A stretch of 23,952 bases of DNA from GYS-P2D sp964414425 (GTDB taxonomy: Bacteria > Bacteroidota > Bacteroidia > Chitinophagales > Saprospiraceae): positions 1 to 23,952 of the forward strand of contig CAYPWL010000042.1 of the NCBI GenBank assembly GCA_964414425.1, in the 5' to 3' direction. The position numbers were made by a program, and so were the translations under genes. Shown piece by piece: positions 7,091 to 14,865 of the stretch; the first letter of the stretch is position 1, and every line of letters starts with the position of its first letter. The notes under the pieces are model-generated. The model was given only the letters and a program-made list of their open reading frames with translations. It was not told where the DNA came from and made no database searches.

Positions 7091-8158
7091 ATGCTCAATA
7101 TGAATTTTAAGGCAATCTATGTACTCATATTCATAGCTGCAATCTTTGCAGCATGTGGCGAGGACTCGGGCACTCCTACACCGACGTTTAATCCAGGTCC
7201 AGGAGTAGACCCTAATCAGTGGTTAATTCCTCAAGAGGAAGTCTTTGATGGCGGCCCAGGAGTCGATGGCATACCTGCCATTGATAATCCTCAATTCACG
7301 AGAGCAACAGATGTCAACTTTCTTAGCTCTGATGATTTGATGATGGTCATCCCCGATGGCGATGGCGTAAAAGCCTATCCAATCCCAATATTGGATTGGC
7401 ACGAGATTGTCAATGACGAAGTGGGTGATGAAAAAATGGCGATTACGTACTGCCCGCTTACTGGCACGGGCATAGGATGGAATCGAGTCATCAATGGACA
7501 AGAGACGACTTTTGGTGTATCTGGACTCCTCTTCAATACGAATCTTATGCCATTTGATCGCTTGACACAGAGCACCTGGTCTCAGCAGCGCTTAGATTGT
7601 GTGAATGGGAGCTTGATTGGCACACAATCCGAAAATTTTTCTTTCGTAGAAATGGAATTTAGTACGCTGCTTGACGCTTTTCCAGATGCTCAAGTTATGA
7701 ATACAAATACTGGATTTGATCGTGATTATGATAGATACCCGTATAATGACTACCGCACTAATAATAGTAGGCTATTATTCCCTATATCCGTTGAGGATGA
7801 TCGACTATTAGCTAAGCAGCGTACGCTGGGTGTAATCAACCTGAATGGTCGCAACAAGGTATACACCTTTAATGACAATGGAGCCATGATAGATGCCTTC
7901 ACCGACAATGTAGGTGGCGAGGAACTGTTCATTATACGTAGTGAAGAACTAAACTTCATGGTGGCGTTTATAAACGATCGTAATTTAACCTTCATCGAGG
8001 GCGAGTTCCCGTTCGTAGCTTTTGACGAGTCGGGCATCAAGTATGACGTGTTAGGGCGATCAGTTAATGCGGTAGATATGAATTTAGAGTTACCTACACA
8101 ATTTATGGGTTACTGGTTTTCTTGGGGTACATTCTATCCTGGGATAGAACTGGAGTAA
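7091..8158 (+). CDS. DUF3179 domain lipoprotein
   Basis: A 355-residue lipoprotein with lipobox FAAC (Cys22) and a Gly/Pro/Thr-rich linker to about residue 50. The DUF3179 domain is recognisable from AYPIPILDWHEIVND (about 95-109), ITYCPLTGTG (118-127), FGVSGLLFNTNL (141-152) and STWSQ (161-165). The common family form of the third motif is TYCPLCGTA; here the second cysteine is replaced by threonine while Cys121 is kept. The biochemical function of DUF3179 is not established. It is joined without a gap to the CCSGG protein upstream and faces trmD tail-to-tail with only 2 bp between stops. ATG at 7091 or 7100 are both possible starts. Confidence 0.88.
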   Translation: MLNMNFKAIYVLIFIAAIFAACGEDSGTPTPTFNPGPGVDPNQWLIPQEEVFDGGPGVDGIPAIDNPQFTRATDVNFLSSDDLMMVIPDGDGVKAYPIPILDWHEIVNDEVGDEKMAITYCPLTGTGIGWNRVINGQETTFGVSGLLFNTNLMPFDRLTQSTWSQQRLDCVNGSLIGTQSENFSFVEMEFSTLLDAFPDAQVMNTNTGFDRDYDRYPYNDYRTNNSRLLFPISVEDDRLLAKQRTLGVINLNGRNKVYTFNDNGAMIDAFTDNVGGEELFIIRSEELNFMVAFINDRNLTFIEGEFPFVAFDESGIKYDVLGRSVNAVDMNLELPTQFMGYWFSWGTFYPGIELE

Positions 8159-8160
8159 TC

Positions 8161-8841
8161 CTACTCTTCTAATAAGTCTGGCCTTCGATCCTTAGTGCGC
8201 GACAAGGCTTGCTCATAGCGCCATTCGTCAATAAGTGCATCATTGCCAGATAGGAGTACTTCTGGCACCTCCATACCATCATATTCTGCAGGTCTCGTGT
8301 AGACTGGTGGCGCCAGCAGATTATCTTGAAAAGAATCACTCAATGCCGAGCTCCCATCATTTAAAACTCCTGGCACTACACGACTGATGCTGTCAACGAG
8401 GATTGCTGTAGGCAGCTCTCCCCCACTCAGCACATAATCTCCGATCGAGATCTCGAGAGTAACGTACTTGTCTCGTATCCGCTGATCGATACCCTTATAG
8501 TGGCCTGATATAATCATTATGTTTTGTGCAAGCGATAGTTTGTTGACTCTCTGCTGATTGAGTTGATGACCGTCCGGTGTTACGAAGATTATCTCGTCAT
8601 AACTCCTAAGCTTCTGCAGTCCTTCGATACATCGTGACAATGGCTCAACCATCATCACCATCCCCGCACCACCGCCATACTGATAGTCGTCGATCTGTTT
8701 ATGTTTACCATGACCATAATCGCGCAGATTGTGGATAGCTATTGAGACAAGCCCCTTGTCCTGAGCACGCTTTAATATGCTGTGCTGGAAGGGACTCTCC
8801 AATAGTTCTGGGAGACAGGTGATAATATCAAAATGAAGCAT
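8161..8841 (-). CDS. trmD: tRNA (guanine(37)-N1)-methyltransferase TrmD
   Basis: A 226-residue SPOUT-fold methyltransferase that transfers a methyl group from S-adenosylmethionine to N1 of G37 in tRNAs, preventing +1 frameshifting. Visible family motifs are GGGAGMVM (57-64), SGHYKGIDQR (112-121), the trefoil-knot SAM-binding segment SIGDYVLSGGE (132-142) and the catalytic-region DSF with Asp169, the same position as in E. coli TrmD. YTRP (181-184) is also conserved. Length is normal for Bacteroidota. The start codon abuts the stop of the upstream M20 peptidase with no intervening base, so both are read from one message. The usual partners rpsP, rimM and rplS are not adjacent. Confidence 0.97.
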   Translation of the reverse strand: MLHFDIITCLPELLESPFQHSILKRAQDKGLVSIAIHNLRDYGHGKHKQIDDYQYGGGAGMVMMVEPLSRCIEGLQKLRSYDEIIFVTPDGHQLNQQRVNKLSLAQNIMIISGHYKGIDQRIRDKYVTLEISIGDYVLSGGELPTAILVDSISRVVPGVLNDGSSALSDSFQDNLLAPPVYTRPAEYDGMEVPEVLLSGNDALIDEWRYEQALSRTKDRRPDLLEE

Positions 8842-10230
8842 CTATGCTTTTAGAGCTGCGTAATGCTTGTAAAATAACGGTATGGTCTCTATGCCCTTGA
8901 TATAATTCCAGACTCCATAATGTTCATTAGGACTATGGATATCATCAGAGTCAAGACCAAATCCCATAAGGATGGTTTTTACTTCGAGGATATCTTCGAA
9001 TAATGCGACTATAGGAATACTCCCGCCACCTCGTACCGGTATTGGATCCTTACCAAAGGCATCCTTCATTGCCAGATGAGCGGCTTTATACTCTGCTGTA
9101 TCCGTAGGTGTCACTGCCGGTTTGCCACCATGATGCGGTCTGACTTCTACTTTGACACCTGCGGGCGCAATACTTTCGAAATGAGATTTGAACAGTTCAG
9201 TGATTTTCTCTTCGCTTTGATTAGGGACCAATCGCATACTGATTTTAGCGAACGCTTTAGACGGAAGTACCGTCTTAGCCCCTTCGCCTATATATCCGCC
9301 CCACATCCCGTTAACATCGAGCGTCGGTCTAATAGACGTGCGCTCCAGCGTCGTATATCCTTCCTCTCCGTGTACATCCCCGATTTCTAAGTCTTTCTTA
9401 TAATCCGACAGACTAAATGGTGCTTTATTCATCTCAGCACGCTCTGCCTTGGACACCACCACGACATCATCGTAAAATGATGGTATCGTAATACGATTCT
9501 GATCATCTTGCAATGACTCAATCATCTGACAGAGGATATTGATCGGATTAGCAACTCCACCGCCATATACACCTGAATGTAGGTCTCGATTTGGGCCAGT
9601 CACTTCTACCTCGACGTAGCTGAGTCCTCTTAGGCCAACTGTAATCGATGGTACATCATTAGCAATGATCGAAGTATCCGAAACGAGTACCACGTCACAT
9701 GATAATAGGTCTTGGTGCCCCGCCATGAAATCACCGAGATTATCCGAGCCCACTTCTTCTTCGCCTTCGATTAGGAACTTAACGTTACATGGTAAGCTCT
9801 CCGTTGCAATCATGGCCTCAAATGCCTTTACGTGCATATACATCTGACCTTTGTCGTCACAAGAACCACGGGCAAATATTGCACCCTCTGGATGCAGTTT
9901 AGTTTTCTTGATTACTGGCTCAAAGGGTGGCGAGTCCCATAAATCCAATGGATCTGGGGGCTGCACATCATAGTGGCCATAGACTAACACCGTTGGGAGG
10001 TGGGCTCCAACCTTTTTCTCCGCATAAACTATTGGATGGCCCGGCGTCTCGTACTTTTCTGCGACATCGACTCCTGCGCTGAGCAGAGAATCTATCACAG
10101 CATCTGCCGTACGCTTGACATCTTGCGCATAAACTGGATCAGCGCTTATCGATGGTATCCTAAGGAGTTCAAGAAGCTCTCTAATAAATCTCTCTTTATG
10201 TTCTTGGATGTAAGTAGTGGTATTACTCAT
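8842..10230 (-). CDS. M20 family dipeptidase
   Basis: A 462-residue metallopeptidase of the M20 family, closest in pattern to CNDP/PepV-like dipeptidases. Zinc-site motifs are visible: GHYDVQPPD (His86, Asp88), GSCDDKGQ (Asp125 as bridging ligand), EGEEEVGS (catalytic Glu158, ligand Glu159), VSDTS (Asp185) and DDIHSPNE near the C-terminus with the last His ligand. The dimerisation-domain signature PNRDLHSGVYGG lies near residue 215. No signal peptide is visible, so it is cytoplasmic and probably cleaves short peptides for nutrition. It lies in front of trmD with no gap and 121 bp after cdaA. The exact peptide substrate cannot be predicted. Confidence 0.93.
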   Translation of the reverse strand: MSNTTTYIQEHKERFIRELLELLRIPSISADPVYAQDVKRTADAVIDSLLSAGVDVAEKYETPGHPIVYAEKKVGAHLPTVLVYGHYDVQPPDPLDLWDSPPFEPVIKKTKLHPEGAIFARGSCDDKGQMYMHVKAFEAMIATESLPCNVKFLIEGEEEVGSDNLGDFMAGHQDLLSCDVVLVSDTSIIANDVPSITVGLRGLSYVEVEVTGPNRDLHSGVYGGGVANPINILCQMIESLQDDQNRITIPSFYDDVVVVSKAERAEMNKAPFSLSDYKKDLEIGDVHGEEGYTTLERTSIRPTLDVNGMWGGYIGEGAKTVLPSKAFAKISMRLVPNQSEEKITELFKSHFESIAPAGVKVEVRPHHGGKPAVTPTDTAEYKAAHLAMKDAFGKDPIPVRGGGSIPIVALFEDILEVKTILMGFGLDSDDIHSPNEHYGVWNYIKGIETIPLFYKHYAALKA

Positions 10231-10282
10231 AGCCTATAAAAGTATAGTAAATGGAAACAAGGAAAAACGATTAAACAGAATA

Positions 10283-10302
10283 ATACTCAAATTTGAGAGT
10301 AT
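10283..10302 (-). terminator. Weak hairpin between cdaA and the M20 gene
   Basis: ATACTC (10283-10288) pairs with GAGTAT (10297-10302) around an 8-nt loop; the interior also holds a 12-bp palindrome CTCAAATTTGAG. On the minus strand, T-rich sequence follows 10-20 bases later. It could be a cdaA terminator or an operator for the M20 gene. The call is tentative. Confidence 0.25.
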
Positions 10303-10351
10303 ATGACTATTCAAGTGAAGTTTGGACCAGAAGTAGGCACTGAGCCTTGCT

Positions 10352-11152
10352 CTATCGCTTGAGTGCTTCCTTAAGTTGAACCTTCAATGCGGTCGGGCTA
10401 ACGAGCTTAGTTAACTTTCCTCCTACTGCAACTGACCAGGAGCCGTTTTCTTCTGATACTACAAATGCGGTTGCATTAGTTTTTTCTGATACTCCAACTG
10501 CTGCACGGTGGCGCAGGCCCAGGTCGGCATCCATAGAGTTATTCTCTGTAACAGGCAGTATTACGCTGACTGAATAGATCCTATCATTAATCATGATAGC
10601 GGCTCCGTCATGAATAGGAGACTCCTTTTGAAAGATCGTGCGCAACAATTGAGACGACACCTTAGCGTCGATTACCTGCCCTGAATTATTCCATATCGGG
10701 GTTTCTCTATTATTGCTGAGTACAATCAGTGCTCCAACCCGTTCTTCCCTAAAACTTTGCATGGCGAGATAGATATCATCTACAATCTCCATGACAGATG
10801 AATCATCAGTTAGCACCTGATCACCCCATAATCTCTCCAAAAAGGTAAAGCGATTCTTCAGCGTGTTATTTCCCAAAAAGAGTAGAAATTGCCTAATCTC
10901 AGGCTGAAAAATAATGATCAATATCAACACTCCAAATCCGACAAACGGCCCTAACAAGAAGGTCAGCAGCCTCATATCCAGATAGCTGACCGCATACCAT
11001 ATACCATAGAGTAGCATCAACCCAATAAATATGTTGAATGCAATAGTACCTCTCAACAGCTTGTAGATCTGCCATACCAGAATAAGTACGATCAGGATGT
11101 CGATCACATCGAGGATACGGATATCAGTAAGAGACATTAATAATTGCGTCAT
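10352..11152 (-). CDS. cdaA: Diadenylate cyclase CdaA (DisA_N domain)
   Basis: A 266-residue membrane-bound diadenylate cyclase that joins two ATP molecules into c-di-AMP, a second messenger in osmotic, potassium and cell-wall control. Three transmembrane helices occupy about residues 15-32, 37-56 and 66-84. The DisA_N catalytic domain follows, with the DGA motif at 182-184 and the RHR motif at 214-216 (GLRHRAAVG), both required for catalysis in the family. The length matches CdaA/DacA proteins. Its usual companion cdaR (ybbR domain) is not adjacent. The 120-bp gap to the hydroxylase upstream may hold its own promoter, although I saw no exact TAnnTTTG core there. Confidence 0.95.
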   Translation of the reverse strand: MTQLLMSLTDIRILDVIDILIVLILVWQIYKLLRGTIAFNIFIGLMLLYGIWYAVSYLDMRLLTFLLGPFVGFGVLILIIIFQPEIRQFLLFLGNNTLKNRFTFLERLWGDQVLTDDSSVMEIVDDIYLAMQSFREERVGALIVLSNNRETPIWNNSGQVIDAKVSSQLLRTIFQKESPIHDGAAIMINDRIYSVSVILPVTENNSMDADLGLRHRAAVGVSEKTNATAFVVSEENGSWSVAVGGKLTKLVSPTALKVQLKEALKR

Positions 11153-11272
11153 GAATAATTATAGGTGAAGATACTACCCTGCGATTACTTAGACTACTTT
11201 AATGTCCGTTGGTCAATACTTATTAGACCAATTGCATTTCATTCATATAGGAGAGCGATATTAAACTACTTC

Positions 11273-13027
11273 TTAAGCAGTCATCACATAATCCTGATGG
11301 ATCAATTGTAATCCACTATATATGAGTTCTTGGAGTTGATCATTGCTAGCCGCTATCTCTTGTAGTACCTGCTCCACCTTATGCGCCTTGGGATGATGAT
11401 GCTGAGCAAGCAATTCATATAGCTCGATTAGGATTAACCATTCTGTCTGATAACTATCAAGTACATGATCGGTTAGAGCACTGAGTTTCTCAACCGTCAC
11501 ACCAAGAATACGATATGATCTGATACGCTGATATATATCCTCCAGAAGATGTATTATTGATTTTTGGGCTAAATCTTCAGATCTCACATGATCCAATAGA
11601 TCAAATGAACTGAGGTCTGCCGGACCCGCATATGCAGAGATCACTTTGGAACCTATAGCAAGATGATATATCCCTTGATCTGGATGAAAGATGTGTCTAT
11701 CCTCATGTAATACACTACATCCTTTTAAGGCAATCAACATAATCTTGCCATGTATATTACGAGTACCCGTTACGACATGGCCAGTGATCGTGATACCACC
11801 TTCGAACTCGAGGCTGATATCATTTCCTTCTACGATGCCGTAAGCCTTCAAGTCTCGTGGAGACATATCCTCTAACTCCATGTTGATCCCGACCAGCTTG
11901 CCGATGGCGGTACCAAAACCCGTCTGATGGCGATCCGTACTCTGTCCGATGAGTTCTCGCTCTCTATAGGCTAATGCTGTTGGACCAGCAGTCTGTATAT
12001 AGCAGAGCTTACCATCTCCAGTAGTATATCGCTCTGTGAGGACACCAGAAATCTGTAAACCAGTACTGAGCTCTATCGTGCCTAACTGCTTGGATCTGAT
12101 CAGCTTATCAACGGCATTGAGTCCTCCCGTACGAACTGCCATCGTCTCGGCAAACTCATTGAGGACTTCGCTCAGATAAGAAAATGACGGTGTCACAAAT
12201 AGTTGTGGCTGCGGTTGTGTCACGTCAAATGATTGATAGACTGCATCAATGCTAAGCGGTAACTTTTTCACCTCCTCAGATAAGCACCACTTGCTCTCTC
12301 CTATAGACGATAGCAGGCCCGCCCCATAAATCTTAGGATCATCCACTGATCCGATTAAACCATACTCTATAGTCCACCAGTGGAGATTTTTAAGAAGTTG
12401 CAATTCTGATGGTTCTTGCATTTCCTCTTGTAGCCTTACGACCTCTTGTTCGAGTTGAGCGATTCGATCAGGTTGCACGTCTTTCTTTTCCTTGAGGCTT
12501 GCTAATTCTCTTACGGCAAGAAATAGCTGACGATCCTCATGGGAGCTAATCGCTCTTGCTCCGATCTCACCGAACATCCTTAGATACTCTGAATAATCTG
12601 GATTCGCTATGATCGGCGCATGTCCTGCCGCTTCATGTATGATATCAGGTGTGGGTGTATACTCGATGTTTTTGATCAGGCGTATATCTGAGGCAATCAC
12701 TAAGACATTGTATGCCTGAAACTCCATAAATGCTGCTGATGGTATCAGTCCATCAACTGCCACGGCCGCCCAACCTATATCCTTGAGGATGCGGTTCATC
12801 CCATACATACTCGGTATCTCTTCAGTGCTGATGCCTGTCTGAGTTAGTCCAGTGAGGTAAGACTCATGAGCCACTGATGGCAAGAAGTTAGCACTCTTAC
12901 GCATCACATACCTCCAGACGGCTTGATCTTCGGACGTGTAGTGATCATAATTCTGAGGCAAGATGTATTGCTTAAGATGATCTGGTAACCGCTCAATTAT
13001 TGGGTTGGATATGGTAGGATCAATCAT
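11273..13027 (-). CDS. Aromatic amino acid hydroxylase (phenylalanine 4-monooxygenase type), long form
   Basis: A 584-residue protein with an N-terminal biopterin-dependent aromatic amino acid hydroxylase domain (about residues 30-305). The iron ligands are visible: His131 and His136 in DIIHEAAGH and Glu221 in WWTIEYGL. Most bacterial phenylalanine hydroxylases are near 260-300 residues. This one has a charged coiled-coil-like insertion (about 172-206) between the ligands and a C-terminal extension of about 270 residues. The extension seems to hold two related beta-rich segments (about 318-380 and 404-463) and then a helical tail. It probably converts phenylalanine to tyrosine with tetrahydropterin and oxygen, given the adjacent hpd; tyrosine or tryptophan as substrate is not excluded. 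It is read after DUF4286 with a 9-bp gap. Confidence 0.92.
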   Translation of the reverse strand: MIDPTISNPIIERLPDHLKQYILPQNYDHYTSEDQAVWRYVMRKSANFLPSVAHESYLTGLTQTGISTEEIPSMYGMNRILKDIGWAAVAVDGLIPSAAFMEFQAYNVLVIASDIRLIKNIEYTPTPDIIHEAAGHAPIIANPDYSEYLRMFGEIGARAISSHEDRQLFLAVRELASLKEKKDVQPDRIAQLEQEVVRLQEEMQEPSELQLLKNLHWWTIEYGLIGSVDDPKIYGAGLLSSIGESKWCLSEEVKKLPLSIDAVYQSFDVTQPQPQLFVTPSFSYLSEVLNEFAETMAVRTGGLNAVDKLIRSKQLGTIELSTGLQISGVLTERYTTGDGKLCYIQTAGPTALAYRERELIGQSTDRHQTGFGTAIGKLVGINMELEDMSPRDLKAYGIVEGNDISLEFEGGITITGHVVTGTRNIHGKIMLIALKGCSVLHEDRHIFHPDQGIYHLAIGSKVISAYAGPADLSSFDLLDHVRSEDLAQKSIIHLLEDIYQRIRSYRILGVTVEKLSALTDHVLDSYQTEWLILIELYELLAQHHHPKAHKVEQVLQEIAASNDQLQELIYSGLQLIHQDYVMTA

Positions 13028-13036
13028 CTCTTTATT

Positions 13037-13345
13037 TTACTTGGCTAATATGGTGTAGAGCTCACGTGCTGCTTGATACTTCCCTTTGAATCTACTGATC
13101 ACATCCTGTCGCAATTCATCCGCAAAATCCGTTAAGTATTTTTCTAAATGCTCGGGAGTTTCATAGTAATAATTACTGATGTAGTGAGCAGACATGGGAT
13201 CATCACTTTGCAGTTTTCTAAAATCATAATGAGTAAAACATCCAGTCTCCACAAGATCATCTAAATGCTTCTCAACAAAGAACTTCTCCCATGCAGATAC
13301 CACTTCTTTATTTACTCGACTCTTGACACTATAGATATACGCCAC
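13037..13345 (-). CDS. DUF4286 family protein
   Basis: A 102-residue protein matching the small Bacteroidota DUF4286 family: Y-x-V near the start, W-E-K-F at about 19-22, H-L-x-D-L-V-x-T-G-C-F (27-37) and a closing Y-x-Y-E-T-x-E segment. The fold is probably a dimeric alpha-beta barrel (ferredoxin-like), as in small monooxygenase-like proteins, but the function is unknown. The start codon is GTG, which I accept because the N-terminal family pattern begins there and no ATG is near. It sits 20 bp after hpd and 9 bp before the hydroxylase, so it is very likely co-expressed with tyrosine catabolism. A structural or accessory role in that pathway is inference. Confidence 0.82.
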   Translation of the reverse strand: MAYIYSVKSRVNKEVVSAWEKFFVEKHLDDLVETGCFTHYDFRKLQSDDPMSAHYISNYYYETPEHLEKYLTDFADELRQDVISRFKGKYQAARELYTILAK

Positions 13346-13365
13346 TATATGATTTGTTTGATGAC

Positions 13366-14499
13366 TTACAGTGTTCCTCTGAGCTCTTGCTCGCGCTCTA
13401 TCGCCTCAAATAATGCCTTGAAGTTCCCTTTACCAAAAGACTTAGCTCCTTTACGCTGGATAATCTCGAAGAACATCGTCGGTCGAGGTTCTATGGGTTT
13501 CGTAAAGATCTGCAATAAGTAGCCCTCGTCGTCTCGATCTACCAGTATACCTAACTCTTTTAGTGGTGCCAAGTCTTCATCGATCTGCCCCACTCGGTCT
13601 GTGACGACATCGTAATAGGTGTGAGGCACTCTTAAGAACTCTATACCTCGACTCTTTAGGTCTCGAACAGTCTGGATGATATCATCAGTTGCCACGGCGA
13701 TATGCTGGACACCCTCACCCTCATAAAATTCTAAATACTCATCTACTTGAGATTTCTTTTTACCTGCTGCAGGTTCATTAATTGGAAATTTAATACGCCC
13801 GTTTCCATTGCTCATCACTTTGCTCATGAGAGCTGTATACTCCGTCGAAATATCGTTGTCATCAAAACTAAGGATGTTAACAAAGCCCATGACTTGCTCG
13901 TAGTAGGATACCCAGTGATCCATCCTGCCCAAGGCTACATTGCCCACCATATGATCGACGTACTTAAGACCTACTGAGGTTGGATTGTAATCGGGAGTCT
14001 CCCACTTCCGATACCCTGGCAAAAAATGTCCTTGATAATCCTTACGCTCTACGAAGATGTGTACTGTCTCCCCATACGTATATATACCAGATCTTACGAC
14101 CTTACCATGGTCGTCTTCTTCTACAGTGGGTTCCATGTATGACTTAGCCCCTCTCGACATCGCTGTATTATAGGAGTAAGTGGCATCGTCTACCCATAGT
14201 GCGATTACTTTGACGCCATCTCCGTGTTGATCGATATGTCTACCTATATCAGTACCACTTTTCAACGGAGAGGTAAGAATAAGCCGAATCTTATCTTGTA
14301 TGACCACAAAACTTTCTCGATCTCTCAGGCCTGTCTCTAAGCCCGCATATGCGTATGACTGAAAACCAAAGGCTGCCTTATAAAAATGTGCTGCCTGTTT
14401 GGAGTTGCCTACATAGAGTTGAAGGTAATCGGTACCATTGATCGGCATAAAATCTTGCTCAGTAGTCATCCCTTTGGACTGCTCAATAGTATCAATCAT
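13366..14499 (-). CDS. hpd: 4-hydroxyphenylpyruvate dioxygenase
   Basis: A 377-residue iron(II) dioxygenase of the vicinal oxygen chelate fold that converts 4-hydroxyphenylpyruvate to homogentisate with loss of CO2, the second committed step of tyrosine degradation. Two VOC domains are present; the C-terminal one carries the facial triad His183 (VDHMVGN), His266 (GVQHIAV) and Glu345 (MFFEIIQRKG). The conserved C-terminal helix GKGNFKALFEAIEREQ gates the active site in family members. Length is normal. ATG codons at 14499, 14469 and 14448 are all possible starts; the first is listed. It is the first gene of the minus-strand unit with DUF4286 and the hydroxylase, facing the giant gene across a 366-bp gap. 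Confidence 0.97.
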   Translation of the reverse strand: MIDTIEQSKGMTTEQDFMPINGTDYLQLYVGNSKQAAHFYKAAFGFQSYAYAGLETGLRDRESFVVIQDKIRLILTSPLKSGTDIGRHIDQHGDGVKVIALWVDDATYSYNTAMSRGAKSYMEPTVEEDDHGKVVRSGIYTYGETVHIFVERKDYQGHFLPGYRKWETPDYNPTSVGLKYVDHMVGNVALGRMDHWVSYYEQVMGFVNILSFDDNDISTEYTALMSKVMSNGNGRIKFPINEPAAGKKKSQVDEYLEFYEGEGVQHIAVATDDIIQTVRDLKSRGIEFLRVPHTYYDVVTDRVGQIDEDLAPLKELGILVDRDDEGYLLQIFTKPIEPRPTMFFEIIQRKGAKSFGKGNFKALFEAIEREQELRGTL

Positions 14500-14790
14500 A
14501 GTTCATATTTTTTGATAGAGAGTAATATATCGTTCACCCCTTATAAAGAGTAATTCTCGGTGAAAAGTTTTCAAACTCCTTGACCAAATTACACGAATGA
14601 AGTGAAAAGGTGCCACTTACAATTATCTGATCTATGTTACATATTTTGGTAGCGCTCCACGTGCAAGATTACTATATGATACAGGAAGAATTTAAAAATC
14701 ATAAAATGCCAGATCTATCATTTGACAACTATCTTACAAAACGACTATAAGGAACTGCTCATACTTAAGGGGAGACACACACAAATCTTG

Positions 14791-14806
14791 TCTTATGATC
14801 ATAAGA
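14791..14806. promoter_or_regulatory. Perfect 16-bp palindrome (TCTTATGA-TCATAAGA), candidate operator
   Basis: The two 8-bp halves are exact reverse complements with no spacer. It lies 60 bp upstream of the giant gene start and 40 bp after the TATAAG candidate, so it falls within the predicted leader or early transcribed region. This placement suits a dimeric repressor site. No bound regulator can be named. Confidence 0.4.
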
Positions 14807-14838
14807 TTTAATAAGGAGTTTATGAGGTGTCCTTAAAA

Positions 14839-14863
14839 ATAACACCTTCTTCTGATAACACCT
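14839..14863 (+). repeat. Direct repeat ATAACACCT x2 in the leader of the giant gene
   Basis: Two identical 9-mers occupy 14839-14847 and 14855-14863, starts 16 bp apart, ending 2 bases before the ATG. The first copy can also pair with AGGTGT at 14825-14830 in the mRNA. No ordinary ribosome binding site is seen, so this structure may affect translation initiation. Confidence 0.4.
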
Positions 14864-14865
14864 AA

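Larger units (their letters stand above)
14500..14865. other. Divergent intergenic region between hpd and the giant secreted-protein gene
   Basis: This 366-bp AT-rich stretch has no gene and must hold promoters for both directions. I found no exact TAnnTTTG core on either strand. A sigma70-like pair, TTGACA (14722-14727) and TATAAG (14746-14751) with an 18-bp spacer, points rightward. Other contents are a 16-bp palindrome at 14791-14806, an AGGTGT/ACACCT inverted repeat (14825-14830 with 14842-14847) and a duplicated ATAACACCT in the leader. Confidence 0.5.

Noticed and set aside
14839..14863. Direct repeats as a possible CRISPR or phage attachment core
   Set aside because: There are only two 9-base copies, 16 bp apart, with no integrase or cas gene in the window.
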